This document shows, piece by piece, positions 47,451-56,608 of a DNA stretch of 64,000 nucleotides. The translations under genes were made by a program, and so were the position numbers. Position 1 is the first letter of the stretch; every line of letters starts with the position of its first letter. Source of the DNA: Jatrophihabitans sp. GAS493 (GTDB taxonomy: Bacteria; Actinomycetota; Actinomycetes; Mycobacteriales; Jatrophihabitantaceae); contig NZ_LT907982.1 of the NCBI RefSeq assembly GCF_900230215.1, forward strand, positions 4,077,568 to 4,141,567, in the 5' to 3' direction. The notes beneath the pieces were generated by a model, which was not told the DNA's origin, ran no database searches, and saw only the letters and a program-made list of their open reading frames with translations.

Positions 47451-49344
47451 AGACTTCCTCGGTCGCGTTTGTGGTAGTCGACAGCCTCGACAGGCCAGTG
47501 GCGAAGAGGCTCTGCGCCTGTAGCGCCACCGAGACAGTCAGCAGCGCATCCAGCCGTTCGGGCTCGATCGAGGAGACCTCGCGGATGCGGTTGAGGCGGT
47601 ATCGCACCGTGTTCTCGTGAACCCCGAGAGTCGCCGCGGTGGCCCGGATCTGGGCCTGGCTGCCGACGAAGGCCCGCAGTGTCTCGACGAGGGCACCGGC
47701 GTTCGCCTCGTCGTGCTCCACCAGCGGGCTGAGCAGATCCTCGGCGTGCTTTAGCGCGCCCTGGATGCCGTCCCGGCGGGTGACCAGCCGGATCAGTTCC
47801 AGGTCACGGGCGAAGACCAGCCGTGATTCGGTCGCCGCGTCGCGCAGCAACCCGGCGATCTCGCGAATCTTCTCGGCCGCCGTCGGAAGTTCACCGAGTG
47901 AACGGCAGGGGTCGGAGACCACCGCGAATCGAACCCCGAAGCGTTCGTTGAGGGGTGCGAAGGCGTGACTCAGCGCCTCCGCCAGTGCGGCGCCGGCCGC
48001 CCCCGTCTCGGTCACCGGTACTTCGAGCAGCAGCAGGTCGGCACCCGGGACCCCGGTATAGGCCACGCATTTCGCGCACCCGTCGAGCGACTTGGAGACC
48101 AGCTGCGCGGCCGAGCTGCGCCGGGTGTTGCCGGTCGCGTCGATGTCGTCGAAGCCGTCGGCGTACTGCAGGCGTAGCACCACGTGGCGCCGGTCGACAT
48201 CGAAGCCGAAGGACTCGGCGCGGGTGGTCAGCGACTCCAGATCGCGCCGCCCGTAGAGGATGTCGGCGAAGTACTCCTCGCGCTCCTGGCGGTAGATGTC
48301 GGCGTTGCGCTGATCGGAGAGCAGCTTGAGCGAGACCGCCATGGCGGCCTGCTCCAGGGCCTTCGAGTCGACCTGGCTGAAGGATCGCCCCAGTTCGCAG
48401 AGTTCGAGGTAGCCGACGCACTCCCGGTCGATCAGCATGCGGACCAGTAGCCGGCGGCAGCGCAGTTCGGGGGTGGCGCGCATCATCACCGTCGATCGGC
48501 CGTCATCCAACGCACCGAGCGCGTCCTGGACCCACTGCAGTTCCACCTGGGCCGGGGTGATCGCCGGACACGCCTTCATCTCCAGCGACTCCGGAGAGGC
48601 CCAGGAGAGCATCTCCAGCTTCGGCCCGTAGAGCACCACCGGCTTGCCCAGCAGTTCGACGATCAGCGACAGGATGGCGTCGATGTCGGCGCCGTCCAGT
48701 ACCGCCCGAGTCACCCGGTTGTGCACGGCCGCCGACGCCCCGAGCACCTGGCGCTGCTCGTCGATGATGCGGGCCCGCTCGCCGAGTTGCTTGTAGAGCC
48801 AGCCCTGCCGCACGGCCAGCGCGCTCAGCCCGGCGAAGGCCTGCGCGAGCTTCACGTCACGGTTGGTGTACTCGTGCCGCTCGCCCTGATTGTCGACGTA
48901 GATGATTCCGATGACCTCGCCGCCCACCACGAGGGGGACGCCGAGCATGTCGAGAACTCCCCACTGGCGCATGGTGCGCTGAATGGTGCGCGGATCCTGG
49001 GTGGCGTTCTGGACGAGGACGGGAGCCGCGGTACGCACGATCTCGGCGGTGAACTGGTCGTCGTCGACGCCGGCCACCAGCCGGCTGACCCCAGCGTCGA
49101 TGCGCCGCCCCACGCAGTAACCGACCTGGCCCTGGAAGCGGCCGTCGTCGCGGCGCAGGTACACCGAGCAGCGACTGACCTTCAGCAGTTCGCAGAGGCG
49201 CTGCCCGACCAGCCGAAGCACGTCGTTGATCTCGGCTGAGTCGCTGGTAGTGAGTAGCGCGACCTCCTCGAAGGCGCCCACAACCTCACCGTAGAGCTCG
49301 CCGGAACCAGCGGACTCGAGAGCGAAGAGCTCTGAAATTGTCAC
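47449..49344 (-). CDS. GAF-PucR family transcriptional regulator
   Basis: About 631 residues. An N-terminal GAF domain (EINDVLRLVGQRLCELLKVSRCSVYLRRDDGRFQGQVGY to GVPLVVGGEVIGIIYVDNQG) should sense a small molecule. A middle PucR/CdaR-like region follows, and the C-terminus FVGSQAQIRATAATLGVHENTVRYRLNRIREVSSIEPERLDAL is the HTH_30 DNA-binding domain. I chose the GTG at 49344 because ACAGGAG precedes it at six bases. It is the only dedicated regulator in the catabolic block and the best candidate reader of the shared palindrome, which is inference. Confidence 0.87.
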   Translation of the reverse strand: MTISELFALESAGSGELYGEVVGAFEEVALLTTSDSAEINDVLRLVGQRLCELLKVSRCSVYLRRDDGRFQGQVGYCVGRRIDAGVSRLVAGVDDDQFTAEIVRTAAPVLVQNATQDPRTIQRTMRQWGVLDMLGVPLVVGGEVIGIIYVDNQGERHEYTNRDVKLAQAFAGLSALAVRQGWLYKQLGERARIIDEQRQVLGASAAVHNRVTRAVLDGADIDAILSLIVELLGKPVVLYGPKLEMLSWASPESLEMKACPAITPAQVELQWVQDALGALDDGRSTVMMRATPELRCRRLLVRMLIDRECVGYLELCELGRSFSQVDSKALEQAAMAVSLKLLSDQRNADIYRQEREEYFADILYGRRDLESLTTRAESFGFDVDRRHVVLRLQYADGFDDIDATGNTRRSSAAQLVSKSLDGCAKCVAYTGVPGADLLLLEVPVTETGAAGAALAEALSHAFAPLNERFGVRFAVVSDPCRSLGELPTAAEKIREIAGLLRDAATESRLVFARDLELIRLVTRRDGIQGALKHAEDLLSPLVEHDEANAGALVETLRAFVGSQAQIRATAATLGVHENTVRYRLNRIREVSSIEPERLDALLTVSVALQAQSLFATGLSRLSTTTNATEEV

Positions 49345-49423
49345 CGATCGCTCCTGTCCGTCCGCCATGCGGCCGCCGCGGCTGGGCCGCGCACGCTCAT
49401 GACCTCTCCCACAGTGTGCACCT

Positions 49424-50428
49424 TCATCCCGCCCGGTCGAGTGCGTGTAAAGCGGCGGCGGCCAGAACCGAGACCTGCTCACGCTGCCATTCGACGTCAA
49501 ACCCGTCGTCGCCCATGGCACCGGTCTGGTACCGCTGGTAGATGCCCTCGCTGATGCAGGTCAGGCGCCACAGGGCGAAGGCGAGGTAGTAGTCGAGGCC
49601 GTCCACGGCCCGCCCGGTTGCCCGGGCGTACAGCTCCACCAGCTCGTCCCGGCGCAGAAATCCGGGGTGGGCGGTGGGTGATTCGAGCAGCTCGACCTCG
49701 CCCGGTTCGCGCCAGGTGGCCAGCAGCCAGCCCAGGTCGGCCATCGTGTCGCCGAGGGTCGCCAGCTCCCAATCCAGGACGGCGTTCACCCGACCGTCCG
49801 GGGCCAGCAGCAGGTTGCCCGGACGGTAGTCGCCATGAACGAGCCCGGTGAATCGCTGCACCGGGATCGTCCGCGACAGGCGGCGGTGCACCTCGTCGAC
49901 CATCGGCAGGTCCCGCCCGGTGGATGCGTGGAACTGATGGTGCCAGCGCTTGAGCTGGCGCTGCAGGTACTGCCCGCGGCGGGCCAGGGTGTTCAACCCG
50001 ATCGCGTCCAGGTCGAGCAGGTGGATGCGGGCCAGCACGTCGATGAGCTCGGCCGACGCCGCCGCACGGGCGGGCCGCGGGTAGGCGCCGCCGTCGGAGT
50101 CGGTGGTCACCACGACACCGGGCACCAGGTTCATCACGTAGAACGGCGCCCCGATGACGTCAAGGTCCTCGCAGTGACCGAAGGTCGTCGGGACCGGCAC
50201 CGGCGTATCGGCCAGCGCGCTGATGATCCGATGCTCACGCCCCATGTCGTGGGCTGACTGCAGCACCCCGCCGGTCGGTGGACGGCGCAGCACATAGCTG
50301 CGCCCGGCCGAGTCGTCGACCCGGTAGGTCAGGTTCGACCGTCCCCCGGCGATCAGGGTGAGCGTCAGCGGTGGGCTCACCGCAATCGATGCGCTCTCCA
50401 ACCACTCGACCAGCCGCTGCTCGTCCAT
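49424..50428 (-). CDS. APH-family phosphotransferase, second copy
   Basis: About 334 residues starting MDEQRLVEWLESASIAV. LIAGGRSNLTYRV is the nucleotide loop, GLVHGDYRPGNLLLAPDGRVNAVLDWELATLGDTMADLGWLL the catalytic and metal blocks. This is the acyl-CoA kinase-like type (ACAD10/LvaA group). Unlike the copy at 26318 it has no DUF6285 neighbour. The start follows GGGAGGTG. It is divergent from a crotonase gene with an operator palindrome between them. Confidence 0.85.
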   Translation of the reverse strand: MDEQRLVEWLESASIAVSPPLTLTLIAGGRSNLTYRVDDSAGRSYVLRRPPTGGVLQSAHDMGREHRIISALADTPVPVPTTFGHCEDLDVIGAPFYVMNLVPGVVVTTDSDGGAYPRPARAAASAELIDVLARIHLLDLDAIGLNTLARRGQYLQRQLKRWHHQFHASTGRDLPMVDEVHRRLSRTIPVQRFTGLVHGDYRPGNLLLAPDGRVNAVLDWELATLGDTMADLGWLLATWREPGEVELLESPTAHPGFLRRDELVELYARATGRAVDGLDYYLAFALWRLTCISEGIYQRYQTGAMGDDGFDVEWQREQVSVLAAAALHALDRAG

Positions 50429-50519
50429 CGCACGGTCACCTCCCTGAGTGAAAACACCTTGCTTGAGCGCGATTAGAGCATCGCGGCGGCATCGCCCCCG
50501 CAGGCCGGCGACGGGCGGT

Positions 50520-50535
50520 TTGGAGCAATCTCCAA
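50520..50535. promoter_or_regulatory. Perfect TTGGAG-CAAT-CTCCAA operator, divergent promoter
   Basis: Exact palindrome 91 bp from the kinase start on the minus strand and 56 bp from the crotonase start on the plus strand. The layout matches the site at 56609. Confidence 0.7.
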
Positions 50536-50591
50536 GCCGGCTCAATCCGCGACGTTCTCGGGTTGGACCGCGATCGCTAAGGTCAGCAGTC

Positions 50592-51410
50592 ATGAGCGAC
50601 TGGCAAGAAATAGGCAGCCACCCATTCCTCGGCGTCGGACTGCGTGACGGCGCCGCGCGCGTCGAGTTTCGCCGCCCGGCCCAGCTCAACGCCTTCGACT
50701 CCGAACTCTCGGTCGAGCTACTGCGTGTGCTGCGTGAACTGGGCGCCGACGACTCGGTGCGCAGCATCCTGATCACCGGTGCCGGACGGGCCTTCTCGGC
50801 CGGCGCCGACATCAAGAGCGAGTTCGGCGGCGAATCCGGGCCGCCCCCTGCGGGCGAGATCGAGCGGGGGCTGCGCGAAGTCAGCAACACCACGATCATG
50901 GTGCTGCGGGAGATGCCCAAGCCCGTGGTGGCGGCGGTGAACGGGGCGGCGGCCGGCATCGGCTGCTCGCTGGCACTGGCCTGCGACCTGGTGGTCGCCT
51001 CGCAGTCGGCCTTCTTCCTGCTCGCCTTCGCCAATCTCGGCCTCACCGCCGATGGCGGCGCCAGTCTGACCGTGCCGGCCCGGGTCGGCATGGGACGAGC
51101 GTTCGTGATGGCGCTGCTGGCCGAACGGGTGCCCGCCGCCGAGGCGCTGAGCTGGGGCCTGGCCGATCGGGTGGTGGCCGACGACGAACTGGTCGGGGTG
51201 ACCGAGGAGCTGGCCCTGCGCCTCGCCGCCGGCCCGACGCTCTCATACGCTGCCACCAAGCAGCTGATCAACCGCAGCGCCCTCGGCGGGTTGTCCGAGC
51301 AGTTGGATCTCGAGGCCACTCTGCAGGGCAAGATGACCGCCACCGAAGACTTCGCCGCCGCGACGGTCGCCTTCACGCAGAAGCAGCGCCCGACCTTCAC
51401 CGGGCGCTAG
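50592..51410 (+). CDS. Crotonase-family enoyl-CoA isomerase (PaaG-like)
   Basis: A 272-residue crotonase starting MSDWQEIGSHPFLGVGLRDGA. AVNGAAAGIGCSLALACD is the oxyanion-hole block. Both glutamates used by enoyl-CoA hydratases are replaced (GCSLA; FLLAFANLG), while LTADGGAS keeps the Asp of PaaG-type double-bond isomerases. It therefore more likely moves double bonds than hydrates them. A tandem 22 bp repeat begins at its stop codon. Confidence 0.85.
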   Translation: MSDWQEIGSHPFLGVGLRDGAARVEFRRPAQLNAFDSELSVELLRVLRELGADDSVRSILITGAGRAFSAGADIKSEFGGESGPPPAGEIERGLREVSNTTIMVLREMPKPVVAAVNGAAAGIGCSLALACDLVVASQSAFFLLAFANLGLTADGGASLTVPARVGMGRAFVMALLAERVPAAEALSWGLADRVVADDELVGVTEELALRLAAGPTLSYAATKQLINRSALGGLSEQLDLEATLQGKMTATEDFAAATVAFTQKQRPTFTGR

Positions 51411-51454
51411 GTATACGACAAGCAAGGTTTGGGTATACGACTAGCAAGGTTTGG
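51411..51454. repeat. 22 bp tandem repeat between crotonase and HNH genes
   Basis: Two copies starting GTATACGACA (51411) and GTATACGACT (51433) follow the crotonase stop immediately and differ at one base. They lie 23 bp from the stop of the convergent HNH gene. Confidence 0.9.
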
Positions 51455-51476
51455 CCCGACGCCCGAGCCAAGTCCT

Positions 51477-52799
51477 TTATGCGGCGGCGCGGTTGTGCTG
51501 TGTTGATTGGTGTTCGGGGTTGGGTTGCCCTGGTGGGTCGGGCGGGCGGCTGGGGTAGCGGTGTCCGGTCGGGGTGGTGGTGATGACCTCCCCCGGGCAC
51601 TCCGGGTTGAGGTTTTGGGTCCAGTCGGGGGCCTGCTTCGCGTGGTTGCAGGCTTCGCACAGCCCCTGCCCGTTGGTAACACTGGTCGGGCCGCCGTCGG
51701 CCGCCGGTTGGATGTGGTCGGCGTGGCGGATCGGGGCATCACACCACGGGGTGCGGCAGGTTTGGTCACGCAGCAACAGGAAGTGACGCTGGTTGGCGGT
51801 AAACAGCCGGGATTGGGTCTCCATCGCCGCTAACTGGTGGGTGTCAGGGTGGGTGTAGAGGCGGCGCAGGAACATCGCCGTCTCCCCGCTGGGGTCGGTG
51901 ACCATCCGCCGGGCGAGCCCGGCGGGGATCGTCCCGGCCCCGATGAGGTGAGCCGGTTCGTCCGTGCCGGTGCCTGATGTGAAGAGGGCCTGGTCGGTGA
52001 TGATCAGGTTCACCGCGACCGGAACATCTACGGCACGGGCTTGCCCAGTGAGACGCTCCACGAACGTATCGGCCATCACCTGACCCCGGCTGCGGTCTTC
52101 CGATCCGACCCCGACCACGGTGGAGGCATGGGAGTGAAGCGCGGCGTAAGAGGCGACACCCTGCGATACCGGCAGCAGGGCACTGACCCGGACCATGCAA
52201 TCCGGCGCCGGGCGAATCGACACCCGCCGATCCTGCTCAGCCTGAGCCAACCGGCCCACATACCCGTGCGGGTCGAGACGGTAGGCGATCTTCTTGACCA
52301 GGTCCAGGGCCTGACGGTGACCCAATGGCTCCAACTGCGGCGCGACCTCCGCGTCGACGGCCGCTCGGTGTTCCGGACTCAGCCAGCTGGTCTGCCCAAC
52401 GATCTGCAGCACCCTCCACTCCGGCACAGCGCCGGCCGCCAGCCGCTCGAAGGTGGCGGGGAGTTCCGTGGTGAGGGTGACCGCTTGGCTGATATAGCAG
52501 GTGGCCTGGTGGGGCGATATCCGCCGGGCCAACGCGACCTGCGCCGCCACCCCGCGTCCGGCCCGCTGCCCCGCCACTCCGGCCGCCACCCCAGCTGCGA
52601 CGTGACCGGCTCGCTGCGACACCACAAACTTCGCCGTTGCCCGGGCCTGCGCAGCCGCAGCCACCGCCTTGATCTCCTCCAACAACCGGATCTGATCAAT
52701 CAACTCCGCAGCAGAGTCGGCCTCGGGGGCCTCGGCGAGTGCGTCCTTGATCGCAACAAGCATCGCCGCGCGGGACGGCACTTGATGGCGGGAGAACAT
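51477..52799 (-). CDS. DUF222 / HNH endonuclease protein (REP13E12-like)
   Basis: A 440-residue protein with an N-terminal DUF222 region (SAAELIDQIRLLEEIKAVAAAAQARATAKFVV...AQVALARRISPHQA). The C-terminal HNH nuclease reads CRTPWCDAPIRHADHIQPAADGGPTSVTNGQGLCEACNHAKQAPDW. Such genes occur in many copies in actinobacterial chromosomes and behave like selfish or mobile-associated elements. It interrupts an otherwise coherent catabolic block, and its upstream flank is notably AT-rich, both signs of insertion. Its role is unproven. Confidence 0.87.
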   Translation of the reverse strand: MFSRHQVPSRAAMLVAIKDALAEAPEADSAAELIDQIRLLEEIKAVAAAAQARATAKFVVSQRAGHVAAGVAAGVAGQRAGRGVAAQVALARRISPHQATCYISQAVTLTTELPATFERLAAGAVPEWRVLQIVGQTSWLSPEHRAAVDAEVAPQLEPLGHRQALDLVKKIAYRLDPHGYVGRLAQAEQDRRVSIRPAPDCMVRVSALLPVSQGVASYAALHSHASTVVGVGSEDRSRGQVMADTFVERLTGQARAVDVPVAVNLIITDQALFTSGTGTDEPAHLIGAGTIPAGLARRMVTDPSGETAMFLRRLYTHPDTHQLAAMETQSRLFTANQRHFLLLRDQTCRTPWCDAPIRHADHIQPAADGGPTSVTNGQGLCEACNHAKQAPDWTQNLNPECPGEVITTTPTGHRYPSRPPDPPGQPNPEHQSTQHNRAAA

Positions 52800-52939
52800 G
52801 CGTTTGATTATACCGCCCGTAGACGAGAAGGCAAATCCGACTAGGACAGTTTAGCCTTATTTAATATGGGAAAATTTGCGAGTCGCGCCCGGCTGATGGC
52901 TCGATGTGCTGCGTCCTGCCAGCTGCCAGCGCAGGTGGA
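52800..52939. other. AT-rich gap upstream of the HNH gene
   Basis: About 140 bp without a gene, with an AT-rich stretch around 52845-52875 (TTTAATATGGGAAAATTTGC) that stands out from the GC-rich surroundings. It probably carries the HNH promoter or marks an insertion boundary. Confidence 0.5.
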
Positions 52940-53707
52940 TCAGCGGCCCCGCCAGACCGGCTCTCGCTTCTCGGCGAAGGCGGTCGCCCCTTCGATTGCG
53001 TCGCTGGAGTGGGCCACCGGGTCTGCGATAGCGTCCTGCAGATCCCAGGCCTGCGAGCTTGACCAGTCGCGGGACTCGACGATGATCCGCTTGCTGGCAA
53101 TGACTGCGAGCGGGCCATTGGCCGCCACCTGGCCGGCCAGCTCGAGCGCCGCAGTGAGCGCATCCCCGTCGTCGACGAGGCGGTTGACCAGTCCCAGTTC
53201 GCAGGCCCGCTCGGCACTGAAGTGATTCCCCAGCAGGGCGAACTCCATCGCCTGGTGGTACGGGATCCGCTGGGGAAGCCGGAGCAGGCCGCCGCCACCG
53301 GCGACCAGGCTGCGCCGCACCTCGGGGATGCCAAAGCTAGCCCCCTTAGCCGCGACGACGAGGTCGCAGGCGAGAACGATCTCGAAGCCCCCGGCCAGCG
53401 CGTAACCCTCGACCGCTGCGATCAATGGCTTGGCCGGCGGCCCGTTCACCAGGCCGGCGAAGCCGCGCCCTTCGACGATCGGGAGTTCGCCCCGGACAAA
53501 GGCCTTGAGATCCATGCCGGCGCAGAAGGTGCCGCCGGCGCCGGTGATGATGCCGACCCGGAGCTCGTCGTCGGACTCCAGCTCGTCCAGGGCGGTCGAG
53601 ATTCCCTGCGCTACAGCCAGGTTGACCGCGTTACGAGCCTGGGGGCGGTCGATGCAGATGATCAACGCACCACCCTGGCGGGTGGCGGTGACTTCGGGCG
53701 CGTCCAT
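52940..53707 (-). CDS. Enoyl-CoA hydratase (crotonase family)
   Basis: A 255-residue crotonase. AVEGYALAGGFEIVLACD and GASFGIPEVRRSL retain both glutamates used for water addition in enoyl-CoA hydratases, unlike the other crotonases of the block. It hydrates trans-2-enoyl-CoA to the 3-hydroxyacyl-CoA. It is the last gene of a minus-strand set running from the crotonase at 56515 through thiolase and SDR. GCAGGA lies before its start. Confidence 0.88.
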   Translation of the reverse strand: MDAPEVTATRQGGALIICIDRPQARNAVNLAVAQGISTALDELESDDELRVGIITGAGGTFCAGMDLKAFVRGELPIVEGRGFAGLVNGPPAKPLIAAVEGYALAGGFEIVLACDLVVAAKGASFGIPEVRRSLVAGGGGLLRLPQRIPYHQAMEFALLGNHFSAERACELGLVNRLVDDGDALTAALELAGQVAANGPLAVIASKRIIVESRDWSSSQAWDLQDAIADPVAHSSDAIEGATAFAEKREPVWRGR

Positions 53708-53718
53708 GGTTCCTGCAG

Positions 53719-54480
53719 CTACCGTGCGGCCATGCGGATCGAGCCGTCGAGCCGGATCGTCTCGCCGTTGAGCATCGGATTGCCGATGATGTGTTCGACC
53801 AGCGAGGCGTACTCGTCCGGATAGCCGAGACGGCTCGGGTGGGGAACCTGGCGCCCCAGCGACGCCTTGGCGTCTTCCGGGAGCGAGGCCAGCAGCGGCG
53901 TCTCGAAGAGCCCGGGCGCGATGGTGACGACCCGGACCTGACGCTCGGCCAGTTCGCGGGCGATGGGCAGCGTCATGCCGACGATCCCGGCCTTGGACGC
54001 GGCGTAGGCCGCCTGCCCGATCTGGCCGTCGAAGGCCGCGACCGAAGCGGTGTTGACGATGACCCCGCGTTCCTCACCGAGCAGGTCCTGAGCCAGGATC
54101 CGCTCGGCCGCCAAGCGCAGCACATTGAAGGTGCCGATCAGGTTGACCTCGATGGTTCGGCGGAAGGAGTCCAGCGGGAAGGGACCCTTCTTGCCGACGA
54201 CCTTGGCCGGCGGCCCGATACCGGCGCAGTTGACGACGATACGCAGCGGTGGCCCCTCGATCACGAGGTCGAGGGCAGCGGTGACGGCGTCCGGATCGGT
54301 GACGTCACCAGGCGCAAACAGGGCCCCACCCCCGAGCTCGTCGGCGACTTGGGCGCCGGCCGAGCTCGGCAGGTCGATGATGACGACGCGGGCGCCGGCC
54401 AGGGCCAGCCGCTTGGCGGTGGCCAGCCCCAGGCCGGAGGCTCCGCCGGTGATGAGTGCGGTCGATTCAGTGATTTGCAC
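53719..54480 (-). CDS. 3-hydroxyacyl-CoA dehydrogenase, SDR type (HSD17B10-like)
   Basis: A 253-residue SDR with a GTG start. [43 protein letters not shown] and [21 protein letters not shown] are the features of the type II 3-hydroxyacyl-CoA dehydrogenase group. It oxidises the 3-hydroxyacyl-CoA made by the adjacent hydratase, and the thiolase upstream would cleave the product. Together they form a complete beta-oxidation half-cycle. Confidence 0.88.
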   Translation of the reverse strand: MQITESTALITGGASGLGLATAKRLALAGARVVIIDLPSSAGAQVADELGGGALFAPGDVTDPDAVTAALDLVIEGPPLRIVVNCAGIGPPAKVVGKKGPFPLDSFRRTIEVNLIGTFNVLRLAAERILAQDLLGEERGVIVNTASVAAFDGQIGQAAYAASKAGIVGMTLPIARELAERQVRVVTIAPGLFETPLLASLPEDAKASLGRQVPHPSRLGYPDEYASLVEHIIGNPMLNGETIRLDGSIRMAAR

Positions 54481-54489
54481 AGTGATCCC

Positions 54490-55683
54490 TTACAGGTTTT
54501 CGATGATGGTGGCGTTGGCCATACCGCCACCCTCGCACATGGTCTGCAAGCCGTAACGGCCGCCGGTCTGCTCCAGGTGGTTCACCATGGTCGTCATCAG
54601 CCTCAGCCCGGAGGCGCCCAGCGGGTGCCCGAGCGCGATCGCCCCACCGCGCGGGTTGAGCCGGGCGGGGTCGGCGTTGAACTCGTGCGCCCAGACCAGG
54701 GGCACCGGAGCGAAGGCCTCGTTGACCTCGTAGGTGTCGATGTCGTCGATGCTCAGACCGCTGCGCTGCAGCACCTTCCTCGTCGCCGGCAACACGCCGG
54801 TGAGCATGAGCAGCGGGTCGTCGCCGCTCACTCCGAACGCGGCGAAGCGGGCTCGGGGAGTGAGTCCGAGACGGGACGCGGTCTCGGCCTCCATGATCAG
54901 CGCGGCCGAGGCCCCGTCGCTGAGCGGCGAGGAGTTGCCCGGGGTTATCTGCCAGGCCAATTCGGGGAACCGCTCAGCCAGCGCGGCATCGTAGAAGGAG
55001 GACTTGAGTCCCGCCAGACCTTCGACGGTGGTACTGGGGCGGATGGTCTGGTCAACCGTGTGCCAGCTGCTCAACCCATCGGCGTCGGTGACCTCGATCG
55101 GCACGATCTCCTTGGCGAAGAGCCCGGTGGCCTGAGCCTGCGCGGCCCGGGTGTGCGAGCGCGCGGAGAACTCGTCGGACTGCTGCCGGTCCAGCTTCCA
55201 CCGGGCGGCGATCAATTCGGCCGAGATTCCCTGGCTGACCAAACCATCCGGATAGCGAAGCCCCAGCCGGGAACCCCACGGGTCCTCACCGAGCATCGGA
55301 GAGAACATCGGCACCCGCGACATGGACTCCACACCACAGGCGATGACGATGTCGTAGGCGCCGGCCAGCACGCCCTGAGCAGCGAAATGGGCCGCCTGCT
55401 GGCTCGACCCGCACTGGCGGTCGATGGTGGTGGCCGGGATGGACTCGGGCAGCCCGGCGGCCAACACCGCACTGCGGGTGACGTTCATCGACTGCTGACC
55501 GGCCTGCGAGACGCAGCCACCGATGACGTCGTCGACGGTGGCCGGGTCGATGCCGGTGCGCTCCACGAGCGCGGCGAGGGTCGCGGCCAGTAGGTCCACC
55601 GGGTGCACCCCGCTGAGCGCTCCACGAGCTTTGCCGCGACCCGATGCGGTCCGGATGATGTCGACAATTACCGCGTCACGCAC
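54490..55683 (-). CDS. Thiolase (acetyl-CoA acyltransferase)
   Basis: A 397-residue thiolase starting with GTG. The acylated Cys lies in IDRQCGSSQQAAHF, the base block is NPRGGAIALGHPLGASGLR, and the second Cys lies in MCEGGGMANATI. All catalytic positions are intact. It cleaves 3-oxoacyl-CoA to a chain shortened by two carbons (or by propionyl-CoA after a methyl branch). GAAGGGAAG precedes the start. Confidence 0.92.
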   Translation of the reverse strand: MRDAVIVDIIRTASGRGKARGALSGVHPVDLLAATLAALVERTGIDPATVDDVIGGCVSQAGQQSMNVTRSAVLAAGLPESIPATTIDRQCGSSQQAAHFAAQGVLAGAYDIVIACGVESMSRVPMFSPMLGEDPWGSRLGLRYPDGLVSQGISAELIAARWKLDRQQSDEFSARSHTRAAQAQATGLFAKEIVPIEVTDADGLSSWHTVDQTIRPSTTVEGLAGLKSSFYDAALAERFPELAWQITPGNSSPLSDGASAALIMEAETASRLGLTPRARFAAFGVSGDDPLLMLTGVLPATRKVLQRSGLSIDDIDTYEVNEAFAPVPLVWAHEFNADPARLNPRGGAIALGHPLGASGLRLMTTMVNHLEQTGGRYGLQTMCEGGGMANATIIENL

Positions 55684-55711
55684 GGAGTCTTCCCTTCGTT
55701 GTATTGGACAT

Positions 55712-56515
55712 TCAGCGATTGCGATACTGCGGCGGCCGCTTGGCCAGAAACGCGGCTACCGCCTCCGACTGGTCATCGGTCAACGCGGTCAGCACCTGCT
55801 GGCGATTCTCGAACTCGATCGTCGCGGCGAGATTCGCCGTGGCCATTGCGATCCACATGGCCTGCTTGGTGAGTTCGACCGAGAAGGGTGCGTTGAGCTT
55901 GATCTGCTCGGCCTTGGCCAGCGCCGCCGGTAGCAGCTGCGCCGGGGCGTGCACCTCAGTGAGCAGGCCGATGCGCAGCGCCTCGGCGGCATCGAAGCGC
56001 CGTCCGGTGAGCATCAGCTCGTGCGCGCGGCCGGCACCGACGATACGCGGCAGCAGCCACGACGTGCCGAGATCGCAGGCCGAGAAGCCGGCTCGGATGA
56101 AGGAGACCGCGAAGATCGCGCCCTCGGCCGCGATTCGGATATCGCTGCCCAGTACGAGCGCGAGCCCGCCGCCGGCGGCCGCCCCGTTCACCGCGGCGAT
56201 CACCGGCTGACGCAGTGTCTGCAGCCGCAGCGTGAGGTTGGCTATCTCGCGCTGACGATCCAGGGTGCGGCGCAATTCGCCCTCGTCCTCGACCAGCTCG
56301 TCGTCGCCGTAGCCGGAGAGCTCCAGTCCGGCACAGAAGGCCCGCCCGGCGCCGGTGATGACAAGCACCCGGCAGTCCCTGTCACGCTCGACCCGCTCCA
56401 ACGCGGCGGTGAGTTCGCCGACCAGCTGATGGGTGAGCGTGTTCAGCGCGTCGGGGCGGTTGAGGGTCAGCTGTAGGACCCCATCAGCCGGCGTCGAGAC
56501 CTCGACCAGCGCCAT
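55712..56515 (-). CDS. Crotonase-family protein (probable enoyl-CoA isomerase)
   Basis: About 267 residues starting MALVEVSTPADGVLQLTLNRPDAL. AVNGAAAGGGLALVLGSDIRIAAEGAIFAVSF lacks both hydratase glutamates; a downstream Asp (FSACDLGTSW) could serve as in PaaG/ECI isomerases. It is the first gene of a minus-strand operon with thiolase, SDR and hydratase, and divergent from a second thiolase operon. The operator at 56609 lies 93 bp upstream. Confidence 0.85.
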   Translation of the reverse strand: MALVEVSTPADGVLQLTLNRPDALNTLTHQLVGELTAALERVERDRDCRVLVITGAGRAFCAGLELSGYGDDELVEDEGELRRTLDRQREIANLTLRLQTLRQPVIAAVNGAAAGGGLALVLGSDIRIAAEGAIFAVSFIRAGFSACDLGTSWLLPRIVGAGRAHELMLTGRRFDAAEALRIGLLTEVHAPAQLLPAALAKAEQIKLNAPFSVELTKQAMWIAMATANLAATIEFENRQQVLTALTDDQSEAVAAFLAKRPPQYRNR

Positions 56516-56608
56516 ACCTGTGTGCTCCGCTCTGCAGTCCGGTTTGGTGACCTTGGGCCCATCCTCGGTCACCGGTGCCGATCGTCGACAGCCCGGACCG
56601 CCCCGTCA

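Noticed and set aside
51477-52799. Restriction enzyme or homing endonuclease for the HNH protein
   Set aside because: DUF222-HNH genes have no methylase partner here, and there is no intron or intein; the family is multi-copy with an unknown role.
55684-55711. TTGGACATTCAGCGAT as another operator upstream of the thiolase
   Set aside because: Only the left half resembles the consensus; there is no dyad symmetry.
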